A DNA stretch of 62,841 nt, taken from the IMG/VR virus record IMGVR_UViG_3300046167_000691, positions 1-62,841 of that record; one strand, 5' to 3'. Both the position numbers and the translations under genes were made by a program. The stretch is from a virus. How positions within the stretch are numbered: the first letter of the stretch is position 1; the number at the start of each line of letters is the position of its first letter. Positions 7,405 through 14,977 of this stretch are shown piece after piece. A model generated the notes under the pieces. That model made no database searches, was not told the DNA's origin, and was given only the letters and a program-made list of their open reading frames with translations.

Positions 7405-8943
7405 ATGAATCAAATAGTAAAACAATTTAGCTTTGGCGACAAAGGTAGAGAAAAAGTGTTTAAAGGTATCGAAACACTTACGGAAGCCGTAGCCTCAACA
7501 TTAGGAGGTGGCGGTGAATGCGTAATTTTTGAGGATGCCCAGGGAATACCTGTAATAACTAAAGACGGCGTAACAGTTGCCGAATTATCTGTACTATTAG
7601 ATCCTGTAGAAAATATGGGAGCATCACTAGTTAAACAAGCAGCTAGAAGAACAGTAGCGGAAGCCGGAGACGGAACAACAACTTCTACCGTATTGGCTTA
7701 TGCAATACTAAAGGAGTTTGCTAAATCGCCTATGAAATTTACTAGCAGACAAAAAAGAGATGCAATAAATAATATTATAGATAAAACTTTAACTCACTTA
7801 GAAAAGCAGGCTAAACCAGTTAATGGTGATATGATCGACGAAGTGGCTACTATATCTACTAACAATGATGCTGAACTGGGTAAACTAATTGCCGATGCAT
7901 ACAGAGCAGTGGATTTAACGGGCGTTGTTATGATGGAAACATCACAAGACGGGAATACGAGTATAGAGGTAGTTGAGGGGGTGCAGTATGAAAAAGGTTT
8001 TACTAATAATCATTTCGTAACTAATCACGCAAGCAATACAGTAGAGCTGAATAATCCAAAAATATTATTAGTTGATTCGATGGTAGACACGATTAGACAA
8101 ATACAAACTATATTAGAACATGTTATAAAAAATAACCTGGCACTACTTATAGTTGGAGACGTTGATCCTAAAGTTGCCGCAGCCCTTGCAATGAATAAAA
8201 ACAAAGGTTCTATAAAAGTTAATATAGTTCCAGCACCTACACACGGTGTTAATAGAAAAGAAATATTTGATGATTTAGCTTTATTAACAGGAGCAACTGT
8301 AGTAAGCGAAAATTTAGGTGATGATTTAGATTTAATTGATTTAGATTGTTTAGGCACTTGTATTAAGGCGGTATCAACGTTTAAAGATACAGTTTTTCAA
8401 GTAGCCGAAGAACAATCAGAAGATATTAAACTAATTATTGAAAGTATAAAAGAACAATTGCTTATAGAAAGCAATCCCAACAAAATAGTTAAACTTGAAA
8501 AAAGATTAGCTATGCTAGCTGCAAAACTTGCAATAGTAAAAGTTGGAGGTAATTCTGAGGTTGAATTAAATGAAAAGAAAGATAGAGTTGAAGATGCAAT
8601 ATGCGCAACTAAAGCTGCTATAAAAGAAGGTGTGGTTGCCGGTGGCGGAGTTGCACTAATTAATGCAATCAGAAGTATAAAACCAAAGTCATCTAGTGAA
8701 GAACTAGTTATTGAAGCTTTGTATTATCCTTGCAAAACGATTATGAAAAATGCAGGATTAGAATATGAGCATATAAATAAAAAAGATTTTGGCGTTAATG
8801 TTGAAACTGGAAAAACAGTAAATATGTTTAAAGCAGGTATTATAGATCCTGTACTAGTTACAAAGTCAGCATTAAAAAATGCTGCCTCAGTTGCTTCGAC
8901 TATATTGTCTACCAACTGTGTTATGTCTAACGTAAGAGGATAA
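7405..8943 (+). CDS. groEL: phage GroEL-type chaperonin, 512 aa
   Basis: Group I chaperonin large subunit that folds proteins in an ATP-driven ring, in the infected cytoplasm. Seen: ATP-site GDGTTTSTV near residue 92, VITKDGVTVA, apical EGVQYEKGFTNNHF with the substrate-binding aromatic pattern, and VEDAICATKAAIKEGVVAGGGVAL with the catalytic Asp. It is about 35 residues shorter than E. coli GroEL and lacks the GGM-repeat tail. Phage chaperonins are known in marine viruses. GroES follows after 1 base. Likely clients are capsid or giant virion proteins (inference). Confidence 0.95.
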   Translation: MNQIVKQFSFGDKGREKVFKGIETLTEAVASTLGGGGECVIFEDAQGIPVITKDGVTVAELSVLLDPVENMGASLVKQAARRTVAEAGDGTTTSTVLAYAILKEFAKSPMKFTSRQKRDAINNIIDKTLTHLEKQAKPVNGDMIDEVATISTNNDAELGKLIADAYRAVDLTGVVMMETSQDGNTSIEVVEGVQYEKGFTNNHFVTNHASNTVELNNPKILLVDSMVDTIRQIQTILEHVIKNNLALLIVGDVDPKVAAALAMNKNKGSIKVNIVPAPTHGVNRKEIFDDLALLTGATVVSENLGDDLDLIDLDCLGTCIKAVSTFKDTVFQVAEEQSEDIKLIIESIKEQLLIESNPNKIVKLEKRLAMLAAKLAIVKVGGNSEVELNEKKDRVEDAICATKAAIKEGVVAGGGVALINAIRSIKPKSSSEELVIEALYYPCKTIMKNAGLEYEHINKKDFGVNVETGKTVNMFKAGIIDPVLVTKSALKNAASVASTILSTNCVMSNVRG

Positions 8944-8944
8944 T

Positions 8945-9205
8945 ATGAATGCAATAGGTAGAAACATAATAATAAAAAAATTAAAAGAAGGTGTTACTAA
9001 AACCAAAGGCGGATTGCTTTTAGCTGAAAATCACCGAGAAGATATAAGATATGTAGAAGCTACGGTAGTGTCTACAGGATCTGAATGTGACGGAATAAAT
9101 AAAGATGATGTAATATATTACGATCGTCATGCAGGTCACAAAATTGAACTTGATAAAGAAACATATCACGTTATTAAAGCACAAGATGTAGTATTTGTTT
9201 TATGA
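8945..9205 (+). CDS. groES: phage GroES-type co-chaperonin, 86 aa
   Basis: The lid of the chaperonin ring. N-terminal INxxxK strand (IGRNIIIKKLKEG), mobile loop TKTKGGLLLAEN with hydrophobic LLL in the place of the IVL contact, VEATVVSTGSECDGINKDDV, and the C-terminal strand of the barrel. The length is slightly under the usual 95-97. It directly follows groEL and its stop overlaps the next start (ATGA), so the pair is one translational unit. Confidence 0.9.
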   Translation: MNAIGRNIIIKKLKEGVTKTKGGLLLAENHREDIRYVEATVVSTGSECDGINKDDVIYYDRHAGHKIELDKETYHVIKAQDVVFVL

Positions 9206-9648
9206 GAGAGTTAACTGGCCAGGAGTTAAAAGAAATAGGTCTGTTAAAACACTATCGAGTAATACGAAGATGGGCTTGCAAAAAAACCGGATTAACTGAT
9301 GCTGATTTAGAATTATTAATATACTTTGATTGTTTAGGCAACTTTACAAGAAAAGATTTTGAAGACGGTATTTTAATTTATTCTTGGGACAATAGAAGGT
9401 GGAATAGGTTATTAAAAGAAGGGTGGATAGTTAAATGGAGAGGTTATAATGGAGCAGATAAGAGCTATAGTATATATCAGGTTAGTTTACAAACAAAAAA
9501 TATAATACAACAGATTTATAGAATAATGCTTGGGACCGAAGATATACCAACTTCTACAAGAAGAAACCCAGCAATGAAACGAATTTCTTACAGTGATAAA
9601 ACTTTAGCCACTGCTATAGGAAAGATTAATAAAGATAAAACAAGATAA
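9202..9648 (+). CDS. putative winged-helix DNA-binding protein, 148 aa
   Basis: The segment GLTDADLELLIYFDCLGNF followed by RKDFEDGILIYSWDNRRWNR and LLKEGWIVKWRG fits the helix-turn-helix and wing of a MarR-like winged helix. The C end is a basic tail. The gene overlaps groES by 4 bases. A virion DNA-binding or late regulatory role is possible; assignment is by pattern only. Confidence 0.5.
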   Translation: MRELTGQELKEIGLLKHYRVIRRWACKKTGLTDADLELLIYFDCLGNFTRKDFEDGILIYSWDNRRWNRLLKEGWIVKWRGYNGADKSYSIYQVSLQTKNIIQQIYRIMLGTEDIPTSTRRNPAMKRISYSDKTLATAIGKINKDKTR

Positions 9649-9650
9649 TT

Positions 9651-10025
9651 ATGGCAGGAATAATGGCAGCAATGAAAAGCTTTGATGAATTGGGGTCTAT
9701 GTTTTCAAACAACCCAGCTCTTAAAGCAATACAGCAGGCTCAACAAAAGAAACAAGCTCAGCAACAAGCAGTAAGTCAAGTAGCCGGAGTAGCCGGAGTA
9801 GCCGGAGTAGCTGGAGCAGCGCCTGCACCAGCAGCACCAGCAGCACCTATGGCAGACACTGACGGACTAGAAGCTAGGATAGCAGCTTTAGAAACAGCTG
9901 GATCTAATACGCCTTCAGCTCCTTCATCTATGGCTCCACAAGCTGTAGCTACGGGAGAAGCAATTTTTGGAACTCAAGAGCAAAGAAATAGTTCAATAAA
10001 TCCTTTTAATAGTGCATTAATTTAA
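9651..10025 (+). CDS. Ala/Gln-rich protein, 124 aa
   Basis: Low-complexity protein: Gln-rich helix (residues 25-45), three tandem AGV repeats, Ala/Pro run, then ARIAALETAG coiled coil. The nucleotide repeat GTAGCCGGA is present three times around 9778..9808, a site where length could vary. Likely a minor virion component; function unknown. Confidence 0.55.
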   Translation: MAGIMAAMKSFDELGSMFSNNPALKAIQQAQQKKQAQQQAVSQVAGVAGVAGVAGAAPAPAAPAAPMADTDGLEARIAALETAGSNTPSAPSSMAPQAVATGEAIFGTQEQRNSSINPFNSALI

Positions 10026-10031
10026 AAAAAT

Positions 10032-10256
10032 ATGGAATATACAAAAAAACCAATAGCTAACGCAACAAGCGGAGCTTCAGGAGAAATAGGAGAAAGTGCT
10101 TTATGGGATGGTCCCTTAAGTCAAATGGGAAGACCTCATGGTAAAGGTTCTTCTTCAGGAATACGAGGTATGGAATTATTAAAATATCCATCAAGTTATG
10201 AGTCAAAACCAATTACAGAGTGTGCTAAGAAAGGACGCTACAATGAGTCTTACTAA
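10032..10256 (+). CDS. hypothetical protein, 74 aa
   Basis: Gly/Ser-rich with IGESALWDGPLSQMGRPHGK and a basic C end. It overlaps the start of the peptidase gene by 14 bases. No domain recognised; probable small virion protein. Confidence 0.5.
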   Translation: MEYTKKPIANATSGASGEIGESALWDGPLSQMGRPHGKGSSSGIRGMELLKYPSSYESKPITECAKKGRYNESY

Positions 10257-10629
10257 AAATTTTAGTAAATCTGAATTTGATTGTAGTTGTGGATGTAATA
10301 TGCCAGAAGAAGTTTTGATGGAAATTCAAAAACTAGCTGGGCAATTACAGCACATTAGGGATTTCATAAGAAAACCTATCAAACTAACAAACGCATACAG
10401 ATGTCCAAAACATAACAAAAAGGTTGGAGGAGTTTCAAATTCTCAACATATTTTAGGCAAAGCAGCAGATATTCAAGTAAATGGCTTAGACCCGCTGGAA
10501 GTTTACAAAACTATAGATAATTTAGCTGAGCACGGACACATATTGCAAGGAGGTCTTGGCAAATATAATACCTTCACACACTACGATATAAGAAAGACTA
10601 GAGCCCGGTGGGATAAAACATTAAAATAA
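10243..10629 (+). CDS. M15-family murein peptidase (endolysin type), 128 aa
   Basis: Zinc D-Ala-D-Ala carboxypeptidase-like enzyme that would cut peptidoglycan cross-links for lysis or entry. Seen: FSKSEFDCSCG, TNAYRCPKHNKKVGG, SNSQHILGKAADI (H and D ligands) and FTHYDIR with the last His. The start at 10243 is preferred over the in-frame ATG at 10198 because family homology starts at NFSKSEF and the upstream part lies inside the previous gene. A holin lies 1 kb downstream. Confidence 0.85.
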   Translation: MSLTKNFSKSEFDCSCGCNMPEEVLMEIQKLAGQLQHIRDFIRKPIKLTNAYRCPKHNKKVGGVSNSQHILGKAADIQVNGLDPLEVYKTIDNLAEHGHILQGGLGKYNTFTHYDIRKTRARWDKTLK

Positions 10630-10760
10630 TGGCTACAAAAAAATTTAAAGTACATAATATGTACAAAGGTAAAGTTACAAAAATAGCTAAAACTATGGCT
10701 CAGCATAATGCTTTAAAAAAGCAGGGTTATACTCATACTAAACCTAAAAAGAAAAAGTAA
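10629..10760 (+). CDS. tiny Lys-rich protein, 43 aa
   Basis: Translation MATKKFKVHNMYKGKVTKIA, then a basic Gln/Lys helix ending KPKKKK. Start overlaps the peptidase stop (TAATG) and its stop overlaps the next start. First of a run of coupled polybasic mini-genes. Confidence 0.65.
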   Translation: MATKKFKVHNMYKGKVTKIAKTMAQHNALKKQGYTHTKPKKKK

Positions 10761-11074
10761 TGGCAGTCAAGAAAAAAGCAGCACCTAAGAAAAGAGGTAA
10801 GGCACCTTCGCGTAAAAAATCTAAAGGAAACTACGCAAAAGTAAAAAAGGGAAAAGGCACAGGTAAGAAGGCTGGAGGAGGAATGACGGCTAAGGGAGTT
10901 GCTAAGTATCGTAAAGATAACCCCGGCAGTAAATTAAAAACAGCCGTAACTACGCCCCCTTCAAAACTTAAAAAAGGAAGTAAAGCTGCTAAAAGACGTA
11001 AATCATTTTGTGCAAGATCTAAAGGCTGGAAATCAGAAAGAGGATTAGCTGCGCGAAGAAAATGGAACTGTTAG
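10760..11074 (+). CDS. Lys/Arg-rich protein with RRKSFCARSKGW motif, 104 aa
   Basis: About 40 percent Lys/Arg. N-terminal AVKKKAAPKKRGKAPSRKK tail, middle GGGMTAKGVAKYRKDNPGSK, and C-terminal SKAAKRRKSFCARSKGW, a motif seen in uncharacterised phage and giant-virus proteins. Histone-tail-like composition suggests DNA packing or a virion role (inference). Its start is shared with the stop of the preceding gene. Confidence 0.7.
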   Translation: MAVKKKAAPKKRGKAPSRKKSKGNYAKVKKGKGTGKKAGGGMTAKGVAKYRKDNPGSKLKTAVTTPPSKLKKGSKAAKRRKSFCARSKGWKSERGLAARRKWNC

Positions 11075-11075
11075 T

Positions 11076-11210
11076 ATGAAAAATAAAAAAAATTGCGGGT
11101 GCCTTAGTAAATATATGAAGCCTTCTATGAAAGGTACAAAAGGATCAAAAGGTAGAAACGGCTGGGATGCAAAGCCAGTATTTAGAATAACTAATCCAGG
11201 TAGAAGATGA
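11076..11210 (+). CDS. tiny basic Cys-containing protein, 44 aa
   Basis: Translation MKNKKNCGCLSKYMKPSMKG, then a Gly/Lys/Arg stretch ending NPGRR. A CGC motif near the N end. It begins 1 base after the previous stop and overlaps the next start by 4 bases. Confidence 0.6.
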   Translation: MKNKKNCGCLSKYMKPSMKGTKGSKGRNGWDAKPVFRITNPGRR

Positions 11211-11329
11211 AAAAGAAAACAAACAAAGATGCTTGTTATTGGAAAATAAAAAAAAGTTATAAAGTATTCCCTTCTGCGTATGCTAGTGGGGCAATTGCAA
11301 AGTGTCGTAAGAAAAGAGGCAAAAAGTAA
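11207..11329 (+). CDS. tiny basic protein with YWKIKKSYKVFPSAYASG motif, 40 aa
   Basis: Almost the whole protein is the motif DACYWKIKKSYKVFPSAYAS followed by GAIAKCRKK. This motif recurs in many phage and giant-virus structural proteins of unknown function. Two Cys flank the motif. Overlaps both neighbours (ATGA before, TAATG after). Confidence 0.7.
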   Translation: MKKKTNKDACYWKIKKSYKVFPSAYASGAIAKCRKKRGKK

Positions 11330-11586
11330 TGGCTGTTCGTAAAACAAAAAAAGGAGCTGCATTAAAAAGATGGTTTAAAGAAAAGTGGACAGACGAAAAA
11401 GGTAATGTTTGCGGATCTACAAAAAACAAAAAAACTAAAAAGTGCAGACCCTCTAAAAGAGTAAGTTCAAAAACCCCAAAAACCTGGAAGGAAATGTCTC
11501 CGGCTGAAAAGAAAAAAGCGGTGGCAGAAAAGAAAAGAACAGGCATGGGCAAAAGAACTTCTTCTTTAAAAAGAAAAAAGAAATGA
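11329..11586 (+). CDS. Lys/Arg-rich protein with WFKEKWTDEKG motif, 85 aa
   Basis: Seen: ALKRWFKEKWTDEKGNVCG near the N end, a conserved phage/giant-virus pattern with Cys, then TKKCRPSKRVSSKTP and a polybasic C end. The C part resembles basic DNA-binding tails. It is coupled to both neighbours through start/stop overlaps. Function unknown. Confidence 0.7.
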   Translation: MAVRKTKKGAALKRWFKEKWTDEKGNVCGSTKNKKTKKCRPSKRVSSKTPKTWKEMSPAEKKKAVAEKKRTGMGKRTSSLKRKKK

Positions 11587-12074
11587 GTAAGAATCCGAAT
11601 GCTAAAAAAAACGGCGGTGAAGGAACGGCTGTAGGAAAAGCCTTAAGATTCTTAGCTGCTCAAGGAAAAAAGTTTGCACCAGAACTGCTAGATATGGCGG
11701 GATCATTAACTGGTGTTGAAGCATTAAGCAAATTAGGGGATGCAATTAAAGGTGACCCTGAATTATCTGAACTAGATAAAAGAATATTACTCGCTGAGCT
11801 GGAAACAGATGCGGTAAGAGAACAAGAAATAACTAAACGTTGGGAAGCAGATTTGCATTCAGATAGTTGGTTATCAAAAAACGTACGTCCATTAACATTG
11901 TCATTTTTATTAGTATGCATGTTTCTGTTCGTTATATTAGATAGTACATCATCAATACCATTTAACATAGGCCCAGAATGGATCGATCTTCTTAAAGCAC
12001 TTATGATAACCGCTGTTGGTGGTTATTTTGTTGTGAGATCAGGAGAAAAAATAACAAACAAATTAAAAAAATAA
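11583..12074 (+). CDS. 3TM-type holin, 163 aa
   Basis: Controls timing of lysis by opening the inner membrane. The soluble N half holds an amphipathic helix region (SELDKRILLAELETDAVRE). WLSKNVRPLTLSFLLVCMFL starts the first membrane helix at about residue 96, and a second lies at LLKALMITAVGGYFVV. The pattern is that of the GTA/phage 3TM holin family. Basic C end. The likely partner is the M15 peptidase upstream. Confidence 0.8.
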   Translation: MSKNPNAKKNGGEGTAVGKALRFLAAQGKKFAPELLDMAGSLTGVEALSKLGDAIKGDPELSELDKRILLAELETDAVREQEITKRWEADLHSDSWLSKNVRPLTLSFLLVCMFLFVILDSTSSIPFNIGPEWIDLLKALMITAVGGYFVVRSGEKITNKLKK

Positions 12075-12076
12075 TT

Positions 12077-12169
12077 ATGGGATATAAAAGCGCTAAGAAA
12101 AAAGTTACGGCTAAAACAAAAGCTATAACTAAAACTAGAAAAAATCAAACGTATACTCCAAAAAAATAA
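12077..12169 (+). CDS. tiny Lys-rich peptide, 30 aa
   Basis: Translation MGYKSAKKKVTAKTKAITKT then RKNQTYTPKK. It starts 2 bases after the holin stop. It resembles the other polybasic mini-proteins of this cluster. Coding is likely from spacing and composition, function unknown. Confidence 0.5.
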   Translation: MGYKSAKKKVTAKTKAITKTRKNQTYTPKK

Positions 12170-12201
12170 ACAGATAGGACTGTATAAACCTAGCCTAACA
12201 T

Positions 12202-12616
<415 letters not shown>

Positions 12617-12629
12617 TAAAATAAATATA

Positions 12630-12666
12630 GTCTTGCGGGATTAACGTTTCGCAAGGCTTTTATTAA
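12630..12666 (+). terminator. Rho-independent terminator
   Basis: Stem TCTTGCG with CGCAAGG (one G-U), loop GGATTAACGTTT, then GCTTTTATT. It ends the small virion protein transcript. Confidence 0.75.
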
Positions 12667-12683
12667 TTAAAAAAAAAATAATT

Positions 12684-13358
12684 ATGCCAGATCCAACAGA
12701 CCCAGTAAAAAAGACTACAAGAGGAAAAACAGTAACCACGACTGCAACCAGAGAAGGAACAAACGAAAGAGGAATAAAAGGTACTTATACAGATACTACA
12801 AATACAACTCCCGTTACTATAGATACAACAAGCAGTAACGGTGGTAGTGACGATTTTAAAGCAGCTTTTGCATCCGCTTCAGCAGATGGTAAAGACACAT
12901 TTACTTTTAAAAACAAGTCGTATAATACTAAAAAGGGCGACAGCAGTACGAGTAATGAAATTTCTACAACTTCTACGTTTAAACCACACATGCTAAAGCC
13001 TTTACCTGCATTAAATGCATCAGGCATTAATTTCAAAAAGCAATCGTATGAAATGGGTAAAACTCAAACGATCCAACGTCCTAATGAAGGTATGGGAGCA
13101 TATTCAGTTTCTAGAGGTGATAGTAGAGATGCTAGTATCGGAAAGCTTAAAACTCAAAATACAATGGTGCTTAATAAAAAGCAAGGAACGAGTTTAACAA
13201 ATGCGGGTGATAAAATTAATAAAGAATTAGAAAGTAGATTTGGGGAAAAACGAATAAGAGCAAAGTTTGAAGGCAGGTCAGAAGATTTTATTAATAAGCA
13301 AGTAAAAAAGGGACAAGAGCGTATAGCAAATAACACAGTAACAGTACAAAGAGGGTAA
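12684..13358 (+). CDS. Ser/Thr-rich hypothetical protein, 224 aa
   Basis: Residues 1-95 are Thr/Ser/Asp-rich and probably disordered. The C half is basic with FGEKRIRAKFEGRSEDFI and a KGQERIANNTVTVQRG end. No family recognised. Position between lysis genes and terminase suggests a virion or packaging accessory protein. Confidence 0.6.
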   Translation: MPDPTDPVKKTTRGKTVTTTATREGTNERGIKGTYTDTTNTTPVTIDTTSSNGGSDDFKAAFASASADGKDTFTFKNKSYNTKKGDSSTSNEISTTSTFKPHMLKPLPALNASGINFKKQSYEMGKTQTIQRPNEGMGAYSVSRGDSRDASIGKLKTQNTMVLNKKQGTSLTNAGDKINKELESRFGEKRIRAKFEGRSEDFINKQVKKGQERIANNTVTVQRG

Positions 13359-13388
13359 TAACAATTATTAACAACTAAAAAAACAATT

Positions 13389-13613
13389 ATGGCTTACATG
13401 CAACCGTCTGAACATCCAGACAAAAACAAACCAAAAAAAACAAAAACACCTCTAACTAAACCAACCCTTATGGGAGAAGTAAAAAAAGGGTATGCCAAGG
13501 GAAGTAAAGGCTCTATGGTGGGCAAATACAGCAGGGGAGGCCAAAACACGGATTTATTAGGTGGAGTAAGAGGAGCAATTAGCGCGGGATATGATTATCT
13601 TACAAAAGACTAA
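13389..13613 (+). CDS. hypothetical basic Gly-rich protein, 74 aa
   Basis: N-terminal Pro/Lys stretch (HPDKNKPKKTKTPLTKP), then Gly/Lys-rich segment with GGQNTDLLGGVRGAISAGYD. The GGxRGAxxAGYDY end looks like an amphipathic helix. No known family. Confidence 0.55.
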   Translation: MAYMQPSEHPDKNKPKKTKTPLTKPTLMGEVKKGYAKGSKGSMVGKYSRGGQNTDLLGGVRGAISAGYDYLTKD

Positions 13614-13653
13614 ACAATCAATTATTAACAATTAACAATTAAATTAAATCAAC

Positions 13654-13923
13654 ATGAGTAAAGTAAAAAAAATGAAATCAGAAAACTTATCAATTAGTAA
13701 AGAACAATTAGAAAAAGTACAAACGCTGCAAGCAGACTTACAAAAGTTTTGTGCGCACATTGGAGGATTAGAAGTTCAAAAAGCAAAAGCTATTTATCAA
13801 ATAAATATGCTTGAAAAGGAAATGGAGGACTTTAAAAAATCTATTGAAGATGAGTACGGACCTATTAACATTAATTTAACTGATGGTACTTATGAAGTAA
13901 TACCTACGGATAAAGAAAAGTAG
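13654..13923 (+). CDS. coiled-coil protein, 89 aa
   Basis: Residues 12-70 form a long predicted coiled coil (LSISKEQLEKVQTLQADLQK, then MLEKEMEDFKKSIEDEYG), with a beta tail NINLTDGTYEVIP. Similar small coiled-coil proteins sit near terminase in many marine phages and are uncharacterised. It could be a head assembly factor. Confidence 0.65.
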   Translation: MSKVKKMKSENLSISKEQLEKVQTLQADLQKFCAHIGGLEVQKAKAIYQINMLEKEMEDFKKSIEDEYGPININLTDGTYEVIPTDKEK

Positions 13924-13927
13924 GATC

Positions 13928-14155
13928 ATGGGTAATATTATAAGAAAGATAAGTATAGGTGCTGACTACAAGAACGAAGCAATGCATTACTCTGTTAAGC
14001 AGACAGTTTACGGTGGGCACGAAATTTCTCATATAATATTTGAAGAGTCTGATAATTCTTATAATATATTTATAAAAAAAGAAGACGAGGTAATGCCATG
14101 GAAGAAGTTTAATTCTAACATGGCAATATCCGTTGAGTATGACTTGGAGTACTAA
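13928..14155 (+). CDS. hypothetical protein, 75 aa
   Basis: A mixed beta protein (IRKISIGADYKNEAMHYSV, GGHEISHIIFEESDNSYNI). Stop shared with the next start (TAATG at 14153..14157). Conserved-looking but not recognised. Confidence 0.6.
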   Translation: MGNIIRKISIGADYKNEAMHYSVKQTVYGGHEISHIIFEESDNSYNIFIKKEDEVMPWKKFNSNMAISVEYDLEY

Positions 14156-14760
14156 TGAGAAGTATATACGATTTTATCATAAAGCCGGTAGGCCAAAGAT
14201 ATGATAATACGGTAAAGGTTGGGGAAGTGAACCTTGTGACCAACACTTCTATAGAAAGTTTTAAGCACGTTAATAATATAGCGGAAGTTGTAGAAACCCC
14301 AGCGGCATTTGCAACACCCATAAAAAAAGGTGATCTAATTGTGGTGCATCATAACGTGTTTAGAGTTTTTTATGATATGAAAGGACTTAAAAAAAATAGT
14401 AGATCGTTTCTTAAGGACGGGCTTTTTATGTGTGCAATAGATCAAATATATTTGTACAAGAATAAAAAGAACTGGAAATCATTTGGCGATAGATGCTTTG
14501 TTGCTCCGGTCAAAAACAAAGACCCTTTTAGCAGCGAAAAAACAGCTAGCCTTATTGGTATACTAAAAATAGGTAATAAGTCCTTAGAACGCGCTGGAAT
14601 CAATCCAGGAGACATAATTGGATTTACGCCAAATAGCGAATGGGAATTTGTTATAGATAATCAAGTTATGTATTGTATGAAATCAAATGATATTGTTATA
14701 AAGTATGAGCTCGATAGAAACGAAGAAGAATATAATAGCGGCTGGGCGCGAAGCAATTAA
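14155..14760 (+). CDS. probable tandem GroES-like (chaperonin 10 fold) protein, 201 aa
   Basis: Two halves each end like a GroES barrel. First half: KPVGQRYDNTVKVGEVNLV, then VVETPAAFATPIKKGDLIVV and a late strand LFMCAIDQIYLYKN. Second half: GILKIGNKSLERAGINPGDI, VIDNQVMYCMKSNDIVIKYE, which lines up with the GroES C end (ID-x-x-x-Y-x-x-x-x-x-DI). The canonical phage GroES is at 8945..9205, so this may be a second, specialised lid or a capsid assembly factor (compare T4 gp31 in role only). It lies next to terminase. Assignment by eye. Confidence 0.5.
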   Translation: MRSIYDFIIKPVGQRYDNTVKVGEVNLVTNTSIESFKHVNNIAEVVETPAAFATPIKKGDLIVVHHNVFRVFYDMKGLKKNSRSFLKDGLFMCAIDQIYLYKNKKNWKSFGDRCFVAPVKNKDPFSSEKTASLIGILKIGNKSLERAGINPGDIIGFTPNSEWEFVIDNQVMYCMKSNDIVIKYELDRNEEEYNSGWARSN

Positions 14761-14977
14761 AGAATTAGTAAAGGTAGCAAAAGAAAAGATCGTTGACTCA
14801 GAAGAAGATATATCTGCTGACAGACTTAAAAATGCTGCCGCTACTAAAAAGCTTTGCATATTTGACGCTTTTGAAATATTAAATAAAATTCAAGAAGAAG
14901 AGCAAATGATTGCGGATTCTAATGATAAAGAAAGTAAGCCTAAATTTAAAGGGTTTGCAGAGGGGAGATCTAAGTAA
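14705..14977 (+). CDS. small helical protein before terminase, possible small subunit, 90 aa
   Basis: Helix-rich, charged (AIKELVKVAKEKIVDSEED, RLKNAAATKKLCIFDAFEIL). It overlaps the previous gene by 56 bases in another frame and shares its stop with the terL start. Position is that of a small terminase subunit, but no helix-turn-helix is clear. A later start is possible given the long overlap. Confidence 0.55.
   Translation: MSSIETKKNIIAAGREAIKELVKVAKEKIVDSEEDISADRLKNAAATKKLCIFDAFEILNKIQEEEQMIADSNDKESKPKFKGFAEGRSK

Noticed and set aside
9778-9810. CRISPR-like repeat from three GTAGCCGGA copies
   Set aside because: Units are 9 bases and contiguous, coding for Ala-Gly-Val repeats; no spacers.
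13321-13328. TGCTATAC copies at 13321, 42636 and 46843 as part of the early-arm signal
   Set aside because: Three copies in about 49 kb are close to chance expectation.
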